A stretch of 64,000 bases of DNA from Pseudomonas sp. S04 (GTDB lineage Bacteria > Pseudomonadota > Gammaproteobacteria > Pseudomonadales > Pseudomonadaceae): positions 5,403,501 through 5,467,500 of the forward strand of contig NZ_CP019427.1 of assembly GCF_009834545.1 (NCBI RefSeq), in the 5' to 3' direction. Within the stretch, counting starts at the first letter, position 1; every line of letters starts with the position of its first letter. The position numbers and the translations under genes were made by a program. Below the pieces are notes generated by a model. The model ran no database searches. It was not told where the DNA came from and saw only the letters and a program-made list of their open reading frames with translations. Positions 1 through 8,760 of this stretch are shown piece after piece.

Positions 1-513
1 CCAGAAGATTTGCTGTTCATCTACCTGACCAGCCACGGCACCCACGAACACGAACTGGTGCTCGACCAACCGCGCATGGAACTGGCCGACCTGCCCGCCG
101 ATGAGTTGGCCGCCGTCCTGGCACCGCTGAAAAACCGCGACAAGATCATCGTGATTTCCGCCTGCTACTCCGGAGGTTTCCTACCAGCCCTCAAAGACGA
201 GCGCACGCTGGTCATGACCGCCTCGCGGGCTGACCGTGTGTCGTTCGGCTGCTCCGAGGAAGCGGACTTCACCTACTTCGGCGATGCCCTGTTCGCCCAG
301 GCACTGAACCAGACCGACGACCTCGAACAAGCCTTCAAGCTGGCCAAGGCCACGGTTGCCGAACGGGAACTGGCAGACAACTTCGAAGCTTCTGAACCAC
401 AGATCTGGGCACCCAAGGGGGTTCTGGCGCGCTGGCAGGCACTGCGCAAGCAGCAAGCACGAAAAGCGCTGCAAAATGCGGCGTTGAACAACACGGATGC
501 AAAGAGCAACTAA
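1..513 (+). CDS. C13-family (legumain-like) cysteine peptidase, C-terminal part
   Basis: The gene is cut by the left window edge; the frame is open from base 1 and ends with TAA at 511-513. The visible 170 residues carry the two landmarks of clan CD/C13 peptidases: a His in the sequence TSHGTH and, about 45 residues on, a Cys in VISACYSGGF, followed by a block with TASRADRVSFGCSEE. C13 family proteins of pseudomonads are usually much longer with an N-terminal membrane or signal region, which is not visible here. The tail is Lys/Ala/Asn-rich. It lies 27 bp upstream of the next gene and may be co-transcribed with it. The substrate is unknown; the family assignment rests on the His/Cys dyad and spacing. 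Confidence 0.8.
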   Translation, partial: PEDLLFIYLTSHGTHEHELVLDQPRMELADLPADELAAVLAPLKNRDKIIVISACYSGGFLPALKDERTLVMTASRADRVSFGCSEEADFTYFGDALFAQALNQTDDLEQAFKLAKATVAERELADNFEASEPQIWAPKGVLARWQALRKQQARKALQNAALNNTDAKSN

Positions 514-540
514 GCTGAACAGTATCAAGGGAGAAACACT

Positions 541-1182
541 ATGTACTTGACGCCTCAGCACGTACTGCTCGCTGGAGCCACCGGCCTGACCGGTGAACAT
601 TTGCTCGACCGGTTGCTCAACGAGCCCACCATCAGTCGCGTACTGGCGCCCTCTCGCCGACCGCTGGCGGAACACCCGCACCTGGAAAACCCAGTCGGCG
701 ACCCTACCGTGTTCCTGCCTCAACTCAATGGCCGGGTAGACATCGCCTACTGCTGCCTGGGCACCACGATCAAGCAGGCCGGTTCGGAACCGGCATTTCG
801 CGCGGTCGACCTGGACATGGTGGTGGCTTTCGCCAAACGGGCGCGCGAAATGGGTGCACGACACCTGATCGTGATCAGCGCCATCGGCGCGGACCCAAAA
901 TCCTCGGTGTTCTACAACCGCGTCAAAGGGGAAATGGAGCAGGCCCTGCGCGCGCAAGACTGGCCGCAGCTGACCATCTGCCGGCCCTCCCTGCTGCTGG
1001 GCGAACGTCTTGAGCCACGCCTGGCCGAGCAACTCGCCGGTCCGCTGTCCAGGCTGATCCCGGGTAAATACCGTGGCATCGAAGCCTGCCAACTGGCCCG
1101 CGCCATGTGGCGCCTGGCGTTGGAGGAGCAGGACGGGATACGGGTGGTGGAATCGGACGAACTGCGCAAGCTGGGCAAGTAG
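541..1182 (+). CDS. NAD(P)-binding atypical SDR-family protein
   Basis: This 213-residue protein begins with a Rossmann dinucleotide-binding motif GATGLTG at residues 12-18, as in atypical short-chain dehydrogenases related to NmrA/HTATIP2-type proteins. Further conserved-looking parts are [10 protein letters not shown] near residue 75, a VISAIGAD strand and a YNRVKGEME segment in which Tyr and Lys sit at the usual YxxxK spacing. Its length is normal for this small class, which lacks a big C-terminal substrate domain. GGAG in the context CAAGGGAGAAACACT precedes the ATG and supports the start. Substrate and physiological role cannot be read from sequence. It follows the C13 peptidase gene by 27 bp. 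Confidence 0.75.
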   Translation: MYLTPQHVLLAGATGLTGEHLLDRLLNEPTISRVLAPSRRPLAEHPHLENPVGDPTVFLPQLNGRVDIAYCCLGTTIKQAGSEPAFRAVDLDMVVAFAKRAREMGARHLIVISAIGADPKSSVFYNRVKGEMEQALRAQDWPQLTICRPSLLLGERLEPRLAEQLAGPLSRLIPGKYRGIEACQLARAMWRLALEEQDGIRVVESDELRKLGK

Positions 1183-1189
1183 CCCTGCG

Positions 1190-1477
1190 CTACAACCCGC
1201 CCGTCGCCTGAAACCCGACCCCAAGCACCGTCAACACCGACAACGGCAGCAACAGTGTGTCGAGCAAGGCACTGGCCGGCAGGTCGAGGCCTGGATAACT
1301 TGGGGCTTCGGCACCAAATCGATCCTTGGCACAACAACCACCCTGTAGCGCATACCAGTCCAGGCGCGCCCCGGAATACACCACCGGAGCACCCGGTTGC
1401 GCGGCATCCAGGGTGCGCACGCTGGCACAACCGGCCAGTTGCAAGGCCAGCAGCACCAGCAGCAGCTTACTCATCAC
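1190..1477 (-). CDS. YceK/YidQ-family lipoprotein
   Basis: A 95-residue protein with a lipoprotein signal: a hydrophobic stretch after MMSK and the lipobox LAGC with Cys17 as the probable acylation site. The mature part has the short conserved layout of the YceK/YidQ family, including [13 protein letters not shown], a Cys-Cys pair and a C-terminal hydrophobic segment [17 protein letters not shown]. The function of the family is unknown; a location at the inner leaflet of the outer membrane is inferred. The start overlaps the 3' end of ubiX by 11 bp on the same strand, so it is probably the last gene of the mpl-ubiX operon. A second Met at residue 2 is an equally good start. Confidence 0.8.
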   Translation of the reverse strand: MMSKLLLVLLALQLAGCASVRTLDAAQPGAPVVYSGARLDWYALQGGCCAKDRFGAEAPSYPGLDLPASALLDTLLLPLSVLTVLGVGFQATGGL

Positions 1478-2099
1478 TGCTCAGATGGTGTTCGCCCCAA
1501 CGCGGCAGCATGTCCTGCGGGATGTTCAACACATTGAGAATCCGCGCCACGACAAAATCCACCAGGTCATCGATGGTCTGCGGCTGATGATAGAAACCCG
1601 GCGACGCCGGCAGGATAGTCACGCCCATGTTCGACAGCTTGAGCATGTTTTCCAGGTGAATGCTCGAATACGGCGCCTCGCGCGGCACCACAATCAACTG
1701 CCGGCGCTCTTTCAACGTCACGTCGGCGGCACGTTCGATCAGGTTGTTGCAGGCGCCCATGGCGATGGCGGACAAGGTCCCGGTCGAACAGGGCACCACC
1801 ACCATCGCGGCCGGTGAGCCGGAGCCCGAGGCCACCGGCGACATCCAGTCTTCCTTGCCATACACCCGAATCTGCCCGGCGACCGCACCGGTGTATTCGG
1901 TGAGAAAGGCCTGCATCATCTGTGGCTTGGGCGGCAGCGTGACGTCAGTCTCGGTAGCCAGTACCAACTGTGCGGCCTTGGAGATCAGGAAATGCACCTC
2001 ACGGTCTTCGCGCACCAGGCAATCGAGCAGGCGCAAGCCATACTGGGCGCCTGAAGCGCCCGTCATGGCCAGCGTGATGCGATCCGGACCGTTGTTCAT
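1467..2099 (-). CDS. ubiX: Flavin prenyltransferase UbiX
   Basis: UbiX joins dimethylallyl phosphate to FMN to make prenyl-FMN, the cofactor of the UbiD decarboxylase in ubiquinone synthesis. The 210-residue sequence has the family's flavin-binding N-terminus [12 protein letters not shown], the [15 protein letters not shown] loop and the strongly conserved [15 protein letters not shown] segment, followed by [10 protein letters not shown]. The length is typical. The start codon overlaps the mpl stop by 4 bp and its own 3' end overlaps the lipoprotein gene, showing a tightly packed minus-strand operon. Flavin from the rib genes elsewhere in this window would feed the reaction. Confidence 0.96.
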   Translation of the reverse strand: MNNGPDRITLAMTGASGAQYGLRLLDCLVREDREVHFLISKAAQLVLATETDVTLPPKPQMMQAFLTEYTGAVAGQIRVYGKEDWMSPVASGSGSPAAMVVVPCSTGTLSAIAMGACNNLIERAADVTLKERRQLIVVPREAPYSSIHLENMLKLSNMGVTILPASPGFYHQPQTIDDLVDFVVARILNVLNIPQDMLPRWGEHHLSSDE

Positions 2100-3451
2100 T
2101 TAAGCGCCTCGGCCAGCTTGCCGTGCAGGCCGCCGAAGCCGCCATTGCTCATGATCACCACGTGCGTGCCCGGTTGAGCCTGGCTCTGGACCCGCGCAAT
2201 GATGCCGTCCAGCGAATCGCTGACGATCGACGGCACCGTACACAGCGCCGCGGTGCCCGCCAGGTCCCAACCCAGGTTGGCCGGGGCGTACCAGATCACC
2301 TGGTCGGCATCGACCACGCTTTCCGGCAGTCCGTCACGGTGCGCGCCGAGCTTCATGGAGTTGGAACGCGGCTCGATGATGGCAATCAGCGGTGCGTCGC
2401 CAATGCGCTTGCGCAGGCCGTCCAGGGTGGTAGCGATCGCCGTCGGATGGTGGGCAAAGTCGTCGTAGATGGTGATGCCGTTGACCTGGGCCACGACTTC
2501 CATGCGCCGTTTGACACTCTTGAACGCGCTCAGCGCCGCAATGCCCATGGCCGGCAGCACGCCGACATGGCGTGCTGCCGCCAGGGTCGCCAAGGCGTTG
2601 GCGACGTTGTGCTGACCGGTCATGTCCCAGTCGACCACGCCCTGCGCGACGCCCTCGAACAGCACTTCGAACTTCGAACCGTCTTCGCTGAGCAATTTGA
2701 CCTGCCATTGCCCGCCGGCACCGGTGGTTTGCACCGGGGTCCAGCAGCCCATCTCGACGACCCGCTGCAACGCCGGCTCAGTGGTCGGATGAATCACCAG
2801 GCCTTCGCTCGGGATGGTGCGCACCAAGTGGTGGAACTGGCGCTCGATCGCTGGCAGATCGGGGAAGATGTCTGCGTGATCAAACTCAAGGTTGTTGAGG
2901 ATCGCAGTGCGCGGGCGGTAGTGGACGAACTTCGAACGCTTGTCGAAGAAGGCGCTGTCGTATTCGTCAGCCTCGATCACAAAAAACGGCGTGTCGCCCA
3001 GGCGCGCCGAGACCGAGAAATTCTGCGGCACGCCGCCGATCAGGAAGCCCGGGCTCATGCCCGCGTGCTCCAGCACCCAGGCGAGCATGCTGCTGGTGGT
3101 AGTCTTGCCATGGGTGCCGGCAACCGCCAGCACCCAGCGCCCTTGCAGCACATGGTCGGCCAGCCACTGCGGGCCCGAGACGTACGGCAAACCTTTGTTC
3201 AAGACGTACTCGACCGCCGGGTTACCGCGGGACATGGCATTGCCGATCACCACCAGGTCCGGGGCCGGGTCGAGCTGGGCCGGGTCATAACCCTGCGTCA
3301 GTTCAATGCCCTGAGCCTCCAGTTGGGTGCTCATCGGCGGATAGACATTCGCGTCGGAGCCGGTCACGCGATGGCCCAGCTCTTTGGCCAGAACCGCCAT
3401 CGAGCCCATGAAAGTGCCGCAGATACCCAGGATATGAATGTGCATAGTCAA
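2096..3451 (-). CDS. mpl: UDP-N-acetylmuramate:L-alanyl-gamma-D-glutamyl-meso-diaminopimelate ligase
   Basis: Mpl recycles murein tripeptide by ligating it to UDP-MurNAc in the cytoplasm. The 451-residue protein has the Mur-ligase three-domain layout: an N-terminal nucleotide-sugar domain starting [22 protein letters not shown], which is the Mpl version of the MurC motif, the ATP loop [11 protein letters not shown], the [15 protein letters not shown] block, and the C-terminal [10 protein letters not shown] motif. Its length fits Mpl. It is the first gene of the minus-strand mpl-ubiX-lipoprotein operon. The adjacent sequence upstream, 3452-3635, is divergent with the J-domain gene and should hold both promoters. 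Confidence 0.96.
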   Translation of the reverse strand: MTMHIHILGICGTFMGSMAVLAKELGHRVTGSDANVYPPMSTQLEAQGIELTQGYDPAQLDPAPDLVVIGNAMSRGNPAVEYVLNKGLPYVSGPQWLADHVLQGRWVLAVAGTHGKTTTSSMLAWVLEHAGMSPGFLIGGVPQNFSVSARLGDTPFFVIEADEYDSAFFDKRSKFVHYRPRTAILNNLEFDHADIFPDLPAIERQFHHLVRTIPSEGLVIHPTTEPALQRVVEMGCWTPVQTTGAGGQWQVKLLSEDGSKFEVLFEGVAQGVVDWDMTGQHNVANALATLAAARHVGVLPAMGIAALSAFKSVKRRMEVVAQVNGITIYDDFAHHPTAIATTLDGLRKRIGDAPLIAIIEPRSNSMKLGAHRDGLPESVVDADQVIWYAPANLGWDLAGTAALCTVPSIVSDSLDGIIARVQSQAQPGTHVVIMSNGGFGGLHGKLAEALK

Positions 3452-3635
3452 CCTCGTAAAACATCGAGGCAGGTTAGCCTAGGGTGGGAAAAATCGCACC
3501 TGATGTTTAAACGGGCGAGTCACTGCACCCTATTAAACGACTGAACATTCAGAATCTGCCTGCGACCCTGTACAACACCGATGCCGCTGATAATCTTGGC
3601 ATCCCTCACGCTTGAGTGATCGCCGGAGACCGCCC

Positions 3636-4760
3636 ATGAGCAAAACCACCTACGACCTGAGTATCTCCCCAGACAAAGGTCCCAAAAAATTGTCTGCCGG
3701 GCAGCGAAAATTCAATGAGCTGGTGAAAAAAATCGACAAACAACGGCAGATCCTGCAAGCGTGGGAAGCGGCCACCGCGCTTTATGAGCAGCGCTGGCAC
3801 AGTGAGTTCGTGCCCCAGCTCGACATCCTGCATCAACACACGGTCGGGTTCGTGCAACTTCTGAGCGACCTGGGCGAGCGAATCAAACTCTCGAAAACTG
3901 ATCGCAAGACGCTGACCCAGGAAATTTGCGGCCAAGCCTACGCCCTGCTTGATAGCGGCAATTGCAGCGAAGAGGAGCAAGTGCGCTTGAAAGCGCTGTA
4001 CAACCAGCACAGTGGCCGTGACTTCGATACCGATGAGGAAGAAGACAACGAGTTTCTCAAACTGGGACTGCAGGAGATGTTCGGGGTCGAGCTCGACGAC
4101 GATATCCAGGGGCTATCTCCCGACGACATCGCGCAAAAAATAAATGAGCGCTTGCAGAGCGAACAACCTGAGCCAAACAAACCTGGCAAGAAAAACGCCC
4201 ACCAGCTACGCCAGGAAGCAGCCGCCGCCGAGGCCAGCCAGTCCGTGCGCGAGGTGTACCGCAAACTGGCCAGCGCCCTGCACCCAGACCGAGAAACCGA
4301 CCCTGACGAGCGCGAGCGCAAAACCGTGTTGATGCAGCGCGTCAACCATGCCTATGGCCAGCGCAATCTGCTTGAGCTGCTGCAACTACAGCTGGAGTTG
4401 GAGCACATCGATGCAAGCACCCTCAACACGCTGACTGCTGATCGACTGAAACATTACAACCGCGTATTGACCGAGCAACTCGATGAACTAAAACAGGAAG
4501 TATTCGATCAGGAGCAAGGATTCAAACTGCAGCTAAATCTCGACCCGTTCGACAAACTGACACTGGCGAACCTGCCTGGTTTTTACCAGCAGCAACTCGA
4601 CTCGGTCCTGGATGATATTCAGGAACATATTCTGCTCGGCGAAGAGCTGAATGATCCCAAGAACCTGAAAGCCTGGCTCAAGGCACAGAGGGACTATGAG
4701 CGCGAAATGGAAAAATCACTCAACAACGACCTGTTTTTCGACGACCCGTTCTTTCGCTGA
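3636..4760 (+). CDS. J-domain (DnaJ-like) protein of unknown partner
   Basis: A 374-residue, highly charged protein. A J-domain-like segment lies in the middle (about residues 195-255) with the diagnostic HPD tripeptide in SALHPDRETD, preceded by VREVYRKLA and followed by VNHAYGQRNLLELLQL. No Gly/Phe region, zinc fingers or membrane segment were seen, so it resembles the type III proteins annotated simply as DnaJ in pseudomonads. The N-terminal half is predicted to be helical and may be coiled. I chose the ATG at 3636, which has GGAG 8 bases upstream, over a TTG at 3612. The Hsp70 partner and client are not known. It stands alone between mpl (divergent) and the sigma-54 regulator (convergent). 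Confidence 0.75.
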   Translation: MSKTTYDLSISPDKGPKKLSAGQRKFNELVKKIDKQRQILQAWEAATALYEQRWHSEFVPQLDILHQHTVGFVQLLSDLGERIKLSKTDRKTLTQEICGQAYALLDSGNCSEEEQVRLKALYNQHSGRDFDTDEEEDNEFLKLGLQEMFGVELDDDIQGLSPDDIAQKINERLQSEQPEPNKPGKKNAHQLRQEAAAAEASQSVREVYRKLASALHPDRETDPDERERKTVLMQRVNHAYGQRNLLELLQLQLELEHIDASTLNTLTADRLKHYNRVLTEQLDELKQEVFDQEQGFKLQLNLDPFDKLTLANLPGFYQQQLDSVLDDIQEHILLGEELNDPKNLKAWLKAQRDYEREMEKSLNNDLFFDDPFFR

Positions 4761-4783
4761 ACAGCCGTCACTTCAGCCAACAC

Positions 4784-6694
4784 CTAACGGGTTATCCCGT
4801 GCTTGCGCAGCTTTCTATAGAGGGTATTGCGACTGACCCCCAACTGTTCGGCCGCATGGGTCATGTGCCAGCGCTGTTGTTCCAGGGCATTGAGCAAGGC
4901 CAGGCGCTCGGCATCGTCGAGTGGAAACTCGACCGGCGCCGGTGCACTGCTCGATGCCGGACGAGCCTGGCGAATCATCGCCGGCAAGTCCTCCACACCG
5001 ATGCGCCCCTCTTCACACAAGGCTGCCAAGGTCCGCAGCACCGTGCGCAACTGCCGCACGTTGCCTGGCCAGGCAAACCCGAGCAACGCCTGGCGCGCCG
5101 GAGCATCAATCAACACCGCCTCGCCACCCGCCTCTTCGGCCAACAGAAAGTCCAGCAACTGGGATTTATCACTGCGCTCACGCAGGGGCGGCAAACCTAC
5201 CTCCAGGCCATTGAGCCGGTAATACAGGTCTTCGCGAAAGCTGCCATCCTGCACCCGCTCCAGCAAGTCACGGTGAGTGGCGCTGATGATCCGCACGTTG
5301 ACCGCCTGCGGCTCGCCACCAATCGGCACCACCAGCCGGTCCTCAAGTACCCGTAACAAGCGGGTTTGCAGGGCCAGGGGCATGTCGCCGATTTCATCCA
5401 GGAACAAAGTCCCGCCATCGGCCTGCTGCAGCTTGCCGCGCATGCCTTCCTTGCGTGCGCCGGTGAAACTGCCGCCGCGATAGCCGAACAGCTCGCTCTC
5501 GATCAGGCTCTCAGGAATGGCCGCGCAATTGAGCGCGACAAAGGCTTTGTCGGCACGCTGGCTGGCCTGGTGCACGGCCTTGGCAAAGGCCTCTTTGCCT
5601 GAACCGGTCTCGCCATTGATCAACAGCGGCACATCACGTTCGAACACCCGCAGGGCTTTGCGAAAATCCGCCTGCAAACCTTCATCGCCCAGGCAAATAC
5701 CGGCCAACCGCGGCCGCTCGGCAACCCTCTGCGCCTGCGCAACCGGGGCGGGCACACTGCGCGGCTGACCGCGCAACAGGGCAAACAAGGCCCGGCCGTC
5801 GCGGGTGCGCAGTGGCCAACTGGCGCTGGCGTTGACGCTGGCGCGAGACATCAGTTGATCCAGCGAACAGTCGAAAAAGGCCTCCACCGGCTTGCCCACC
5901 AGGCCGCCGCGAATATGCCCCAGCAGGTTCAACGCGCTCTGGTTGACCGCACTGATGCGCCCTTCCCCGTCAAATGCCAGCAGCCCTTCGCTGAACAACC
6001 CGACCGACTCGGCCTGCAGGTGAAAGCGCAGCAACCACTGGTTGTCGAAGTGGCGCAGGAAGTAGCAGCTCTCGATCATTTTCGCCGAGAGATTGACCAG
6101 CGCCATGGTGTGGAACTGGCTCTGGCGCGAAACGTCATGGCGCGCCGAGGAAACGTCGAGCACCGCCAGCAGCTCGCCATGGGGGTCGAACACCGGGCTG
6201 GCCGAACAGGTCAGGCCCGTGTGGCGGCCGCGAAAGTGTTCATCCTGGTGGATGGTCAGCGCCTGGCGCTCCACCAGGCAGGTGCCGATTCCGTTGGTGC
6301 CTTCGCAGGCCTCACTCCAGTCGGCGCCGAGCCACAGGCCGGCGCGCTCGAAGATCTTGCGCTCGGTGGACGCCGTGACACAGTTGAGAATCACCCCACG
6401 GGCATCGGTCAACAGCACCGCGTGCCCGGCACCGCTGAGTTGCTGATGCAGGCTGTTCATTTCTCCGCCGGCAATCTGCAGCACCTGCTGCAGGCGCTCG
6501 CGACTTTCCAGCACCCGACCATGCTCCAGCACCGTGGGCGCGATGGCCAATGCCGGATCGAGATGATAGTCCTCCAGGCATCGCAGCCAGGAACGGGCGA
6601 TGGACGGATCGCTGCCCGGACCGTGCAACTGGTTCTTGCCCTGGGTCACGGTCAAGACCTGTTGGGCATGGCGACTTAAATGGTTGCTGTGCAT
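4784..6694 (-). CDS. eatR: Sigma-54-dependent activator of ethanolamine catabolism (EatR/AcoR type)
   Basis: The 636-residue protein has the AcoR/AcoX layout: an N-terminal GAF-like sensor (about 80-190), a PAS-like region (about 225-290), an AAA+ domain with Walker A GETGSGKE at 361-368, the sigma-54 contact loop GSFTGA at 408-413 and Walker B GGTLFLDEIGDM at 427-438, and a C-terminal Fis-type helix-turn-helix ending RNTLYRKLRKHGI. There is no receiver domain, so it should sense a small molecule. It is divergent from the aldehyde dehydrogenase/eut genes, which have a -24/-12 promoter, matching P. aeruginosa EatR (PA4021). The loop has Ser where GAFTGA has Ala. The gene symbol is by synteny and architecture. 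Confidence 0.85.
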   Translation of the reverse strand: MHSNHLSRHAQQVLTVTQGKNQLHGPGSDPSIARSWLRCLEDYHLDPALAIAPTVLEHGRVLESRERLQQVLQIAGGEMNSLHQQLSGAGHAVLLTDARGVILNCVTASTERKIFERAGLWLGADWSEACEGTNGIGTCLVERQALTIHQDEHFRGRHTGLTCSASPVFDPHGELLAVLDVSSARHDVSRQSQFHTMALVNLSAKMIESCYFLRHFDNQWLLRFHLQAESVGLFSEGLLAFDGEGRISAVNQSALNLLGHIRGGLVGKPVEAFFDCSLDQLMSRASVNASASWPLRTRDGRALFALLRGQPRSVPAPVAQAQRVAERPRLAGICLGDEGLQADFRKALRVFERDVPLLINGETGSGKEAFAKAVHQASQRADKAFVALNCAAIPESLIESELFGYRGGSFTGARKEGMRGKLQQADGGTLFLDEIGDMPLALQTRLLRVLEDRLVVPIGGEPQAVNVRIISATHRDLLERVQDGSFREDLYYRLNGLEVGLPPLRERSDKSQLLDFLLAEEAGGEAVLIDAPARQALLGFAWPGNVRQLRTVLRTLAALCEEGRIGVEDLPAMIRQARPASSSAPAPVEFPLDDAERLALLNALEQQRWHMTHAAEQLGVSRNTLYRKLRKHGITR

Positions 6695-6855
6695 TTCTTA
6701 TTGTTCTCCCCGAGGGTCAGGTCCGCAGAACGGTCGTAACCCCCGTGTCCCCTATCTTGTGCCTGGTTCAGGCGAGTGCTTCGCCCTCTCATGCAGCCGA
6801 GCATCCTCCAGCCCGGCGCGCATTGCAATGCCAGCGAGACCGACCGGTCACGCGC

Positions 6856-6884
6856 TGTGCCACAAACGGTACAAAGTGTCACAC
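6856..6884. promoter_or_regulatory. Candidate upstream activator sites (two 9-bp palindromes)
   Basis: TGTGCCACA at 6856-6864 and GTGTCACAC at 6876-6884 are each palindromic around one central base. Their centres are 20 bp apart, about two helical turns, so both would face the same side of the DNA. They lie about 110-140 bp upstream of the predicted sigma-54 transcription start, the usual place for enhancer-binding protein sites. Binding by EatR is an inference. Confidence 0.5.
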
Positions 6885-6969
6885 GCCCCGTATCGCATCT
6901 GGCACAGCCTGCAAGCAAGGCCCCGCCGCCGACTGCGCAAACCCTTGATTTACAGGCACCACAAGGCAC

Positions 6970-6985
6970 TGGCCCGACCTTTGCT
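6970..6985 (+). promoter_or_regulatory. Sigma-54 (-24/-12) promoter for exaC-eutH-eutBC
   Basis: TGGCCCGACCTTTGCT matches the RpoN consensus TGGCACG-N4-TTGCW with the invariant GG (6971-6972) and GC (6983-6984) 10 bp apart and one mismatch in the -24 block. Transcription would begin near 6996, leaving a leader of about 57 bases before the dehydrogenase ATG. Confidence 0.8.
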
Positions 6986-7052
6986 CTAGGCTTGTACCAG
7001 CGCTTATTGCGCGTACTCCCCTATAAGCACAAAAGCCAAGGAGACACTCATC

Positions 7053-8573
7053 ATGCGTTACGCTCACCCCGGTACTGAAGGCGCTATCGTTTCGTTCAAA
7101 AGCAAATACGGTAACTACATCGGCGGCGAGTTCGTCGCGCCTGTCAAAGGCCAGTACTTCACCAACACCTCGCCGGTCAACGGCCAACCGATTGCCGAAT
7201 TCCCCCGCTCCACGGCCGAAGACATCGAAAAAGCCCTGGACGCGGCCCACGCCGCGGCCGATGCCTGGGGCAAGACCTCGGTCCAGGACCGCTCCCTGGT
7301 GCTGTTGAAAATCGCCGATCGCATCGAGCAGAACCTCGAAGTGCTGGCAATCACCGAATCCTGGGACAACGGCAAGGCCGTGCGCGAAACCCTGAACGCC
7401 GACATCCCGCTGGCAGCGGATCACTTCCGCTACTACGCCGGCTGCATCCGCGCGCAGGAAGGCAGCTCTGCGGAAATCAACGAACACACCGCCGCCTATC
7501 ACTTCCACGAACCGCTGGGCGTGGTCGGCCAGATCATCCCGTGGAACTTCCCGATCCTGATGGCTGCCTGGAAACTCGCGCCGGCCCTGGCTGCCGGTAA
7601 CTGCGTGGTGCTCAAGCCGGCCGAACAAACGCCGCTGGGCATCAGCGTGCTGCTGGAACTGATCGGCGACCTGCTGCCACCGGGCGTGTTGAACGTGGTG
7701 CAAGGGTTCGGCAAAGAAGCCGGCGAGGCCCTGGCCACCAGCAAGCGCATCGCCAAGATCGCCTTCACCGGCTCGACCCCGGTCGGCTCGCACATCATGA
7801 AATGCGCCGCCGAAAACATCATTCCGTCGACCGTGGAACTGGGCGGCAAGTCGCCGAACATCTTCTTCGCCGACATCATGCAAGCCGAAGAATCGTTCAT
7901 CGAAAAAGCCGCCGAAGGCCTGGTGCTGGCGTTCTTCAACCAGGGTGAAGTCTGCACCTGCCCGTCTCGCGCCCTGGTGCAAGAGTCGATCTACGACGAT
8001 TTCATGAAAGTCGTGATGAAGAAGGTCCTGCAAATCAAGCGCGGCGACCCGCTCGACACCGACACCATGGTCGGCGCCCAGGCGTCCGAGCAGCAATTCG
8101 ACAAAATTCTCTCCTACCTGGAAATCGCCAAGGGCGAAGGCGCCGAGCTGCTGACCGGTGGCAAGGTGGAAAAACTCGAGGGCAACCTGGCGACCGGCTA
8201 TTACATCCAGCCGACCCTGCTCAAGGGCACCAACAAAATGCGCGTGTTCCAGGAAGAAATCTTCGGCCCAGTGGTGAGCATCACCACCTTCAAGGACGAA
8301 GCCGAAGCCCTGGCCATTGCCAACGACACCGAGTTCGGCCTCGGTGCCGGTCTCTGGACCCGCGACATCAACCGCGCCTACCGCATGGGCCGAGCGATCA
8401 AGGCCGGTCGCGTGTGGACCAACTGCTACCACCTGTACCCGGCGCACGCCGCGTTCGGTGGCTACAAGAAGTCCGGCGTCGGCCGTGAAACCCACAAGAT
8501 GATGCTCGATCACTACCAACAGACCAAAAACCTGCTGGTGAGCTACGACATCAACCCGCTGGGCTTCTTCTGA
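7053..8573 (+). CDS. exaC: NAD-dependent (acet)aldehyde dehydrogenase, ExaC type
   Basis: A 506-residue member of the aldehyde dehydrogenase superfamily. It has the NAD-binding [20 protein letters not shown] segment, the FTGSTPVG turn, the catalytic Glu262 in VELGGKSPN and the nucleophile Cys301 in [11 protein letters not shown]. Length and sequence fit the ExaC/AldB branch. In this cluster it would oxidise the acetaldehyde released by EutBC to acetate. The start at 7053 is supported by AAGGAG at 7038-7043. It is the first gene after the sigma-54 promoter; the operon continues after a 187-bp gap containing a GC-rich hairpin. Ethanol oxidation is a possible second role, since ExaC proteins serve quinoprotein ethanol oxidation in some pseudomonads. 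Confidence 0.92.
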   Translation: MRYAHPGTEGAIVSFKSKYGNYIGGEFVAPVKGQYFTNTSPVNGQPIAEFPRSTAEDIEKALDAAHAAADAWGKTSVQDRSLVLLKIADRIEQNLEVLAITESWDNGKAVRETLNADIPLAADHFRYYAGCIRAQEGSSAEINEHTAAYHFHEPLGVVGQIIPWNFPILMAAWKLAPALAAGNCVVLKPAEQTPLGISVLLELIGDLLPPGVLNVVQGFGKEAGEALATSKRIAKIAFTGSTPVGSHIMKCAAENIIPSTVELGGKSPNIFFADIMQAEESFIEKAAEGLVLAFFNQGEVCTCPSRALVQESIYDDFMKVVMKKVLQIKRGDPLDTDTMVGAQASEQQFDKILSYLEIAKGEGAELLTGGKVEKLEGNLATGYYIQPTLLKGTNKMRVFQEEIFGPVVSITTFKDEAEALAIANDTEFGLGAGLWTRDINRAYRMGRAIKAGRVWTNCYHLYPAHAAFGGYKKSGVGRETHKMMLDHYQQTKNLLVSYDINPLGFF

Positions 8574-8581
8574 TCCAACCT

Positions 8582-8603
8582 CCCGGCGACTTCGGTCGCC
8601 GGG
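8582..8603 (+). repeat. Stable stem-loop between exaC and eutH
   Basis: CCCGGCGAC and GTCGCCGGG form a perfect 9-bp stem closed by a TTCG tetraloop, 8 bases after the exaC stop codon. No U-run follows directly, so it is more likely an RNA-processing or 3'-end protection element, or a weak attenuator, than a full terminator. Confidence 0.7.
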
Positions 8604-8760
8604 ACTGACCTGTACCGGCAAGACTCTTTTTTCATGCAGTGCATTCGGCCCCCTTCGGCGGCCGGACGCACGGCTGCAAGCAGAAAATCGCAAAAGCCCG
8701 CGCACCTTTGGTTAAACACAGCGTCCGCGCAGGAAAACAACAATAAGAAAGGAAACCGCA

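Larger units (their letters stand above)
6695..7052. promoter_or_regulatory. Divergent control region between eatR and the aldehyde dehydrogenase/eut operon
   Basis: This 358-bp stretch has no convincing gene. It contains two 9-bp palindromes, a -24/-12 element and the ribosome-binding site of the dehydrogenase gene, listed separately. The layout is that of a sigma-54 promoter with an upstream activator site 85-140 bp before the start of transcription. Confidence 0.7.

Noticed and set aside
2123..3544. A 473-codon plus-strand frame over mpl
   Set aside because: Arg/His/Gln-rich shadow; mpl on the minus strand has all ligase motifs.
6879..8705. A 608-codon frame antisense to the aldehyde dehydrogenase gene
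   Set aside because: Composition typical of reverse-strand reading of a GC-rich gene; the plus-strand gene has clear catalytic motifs.
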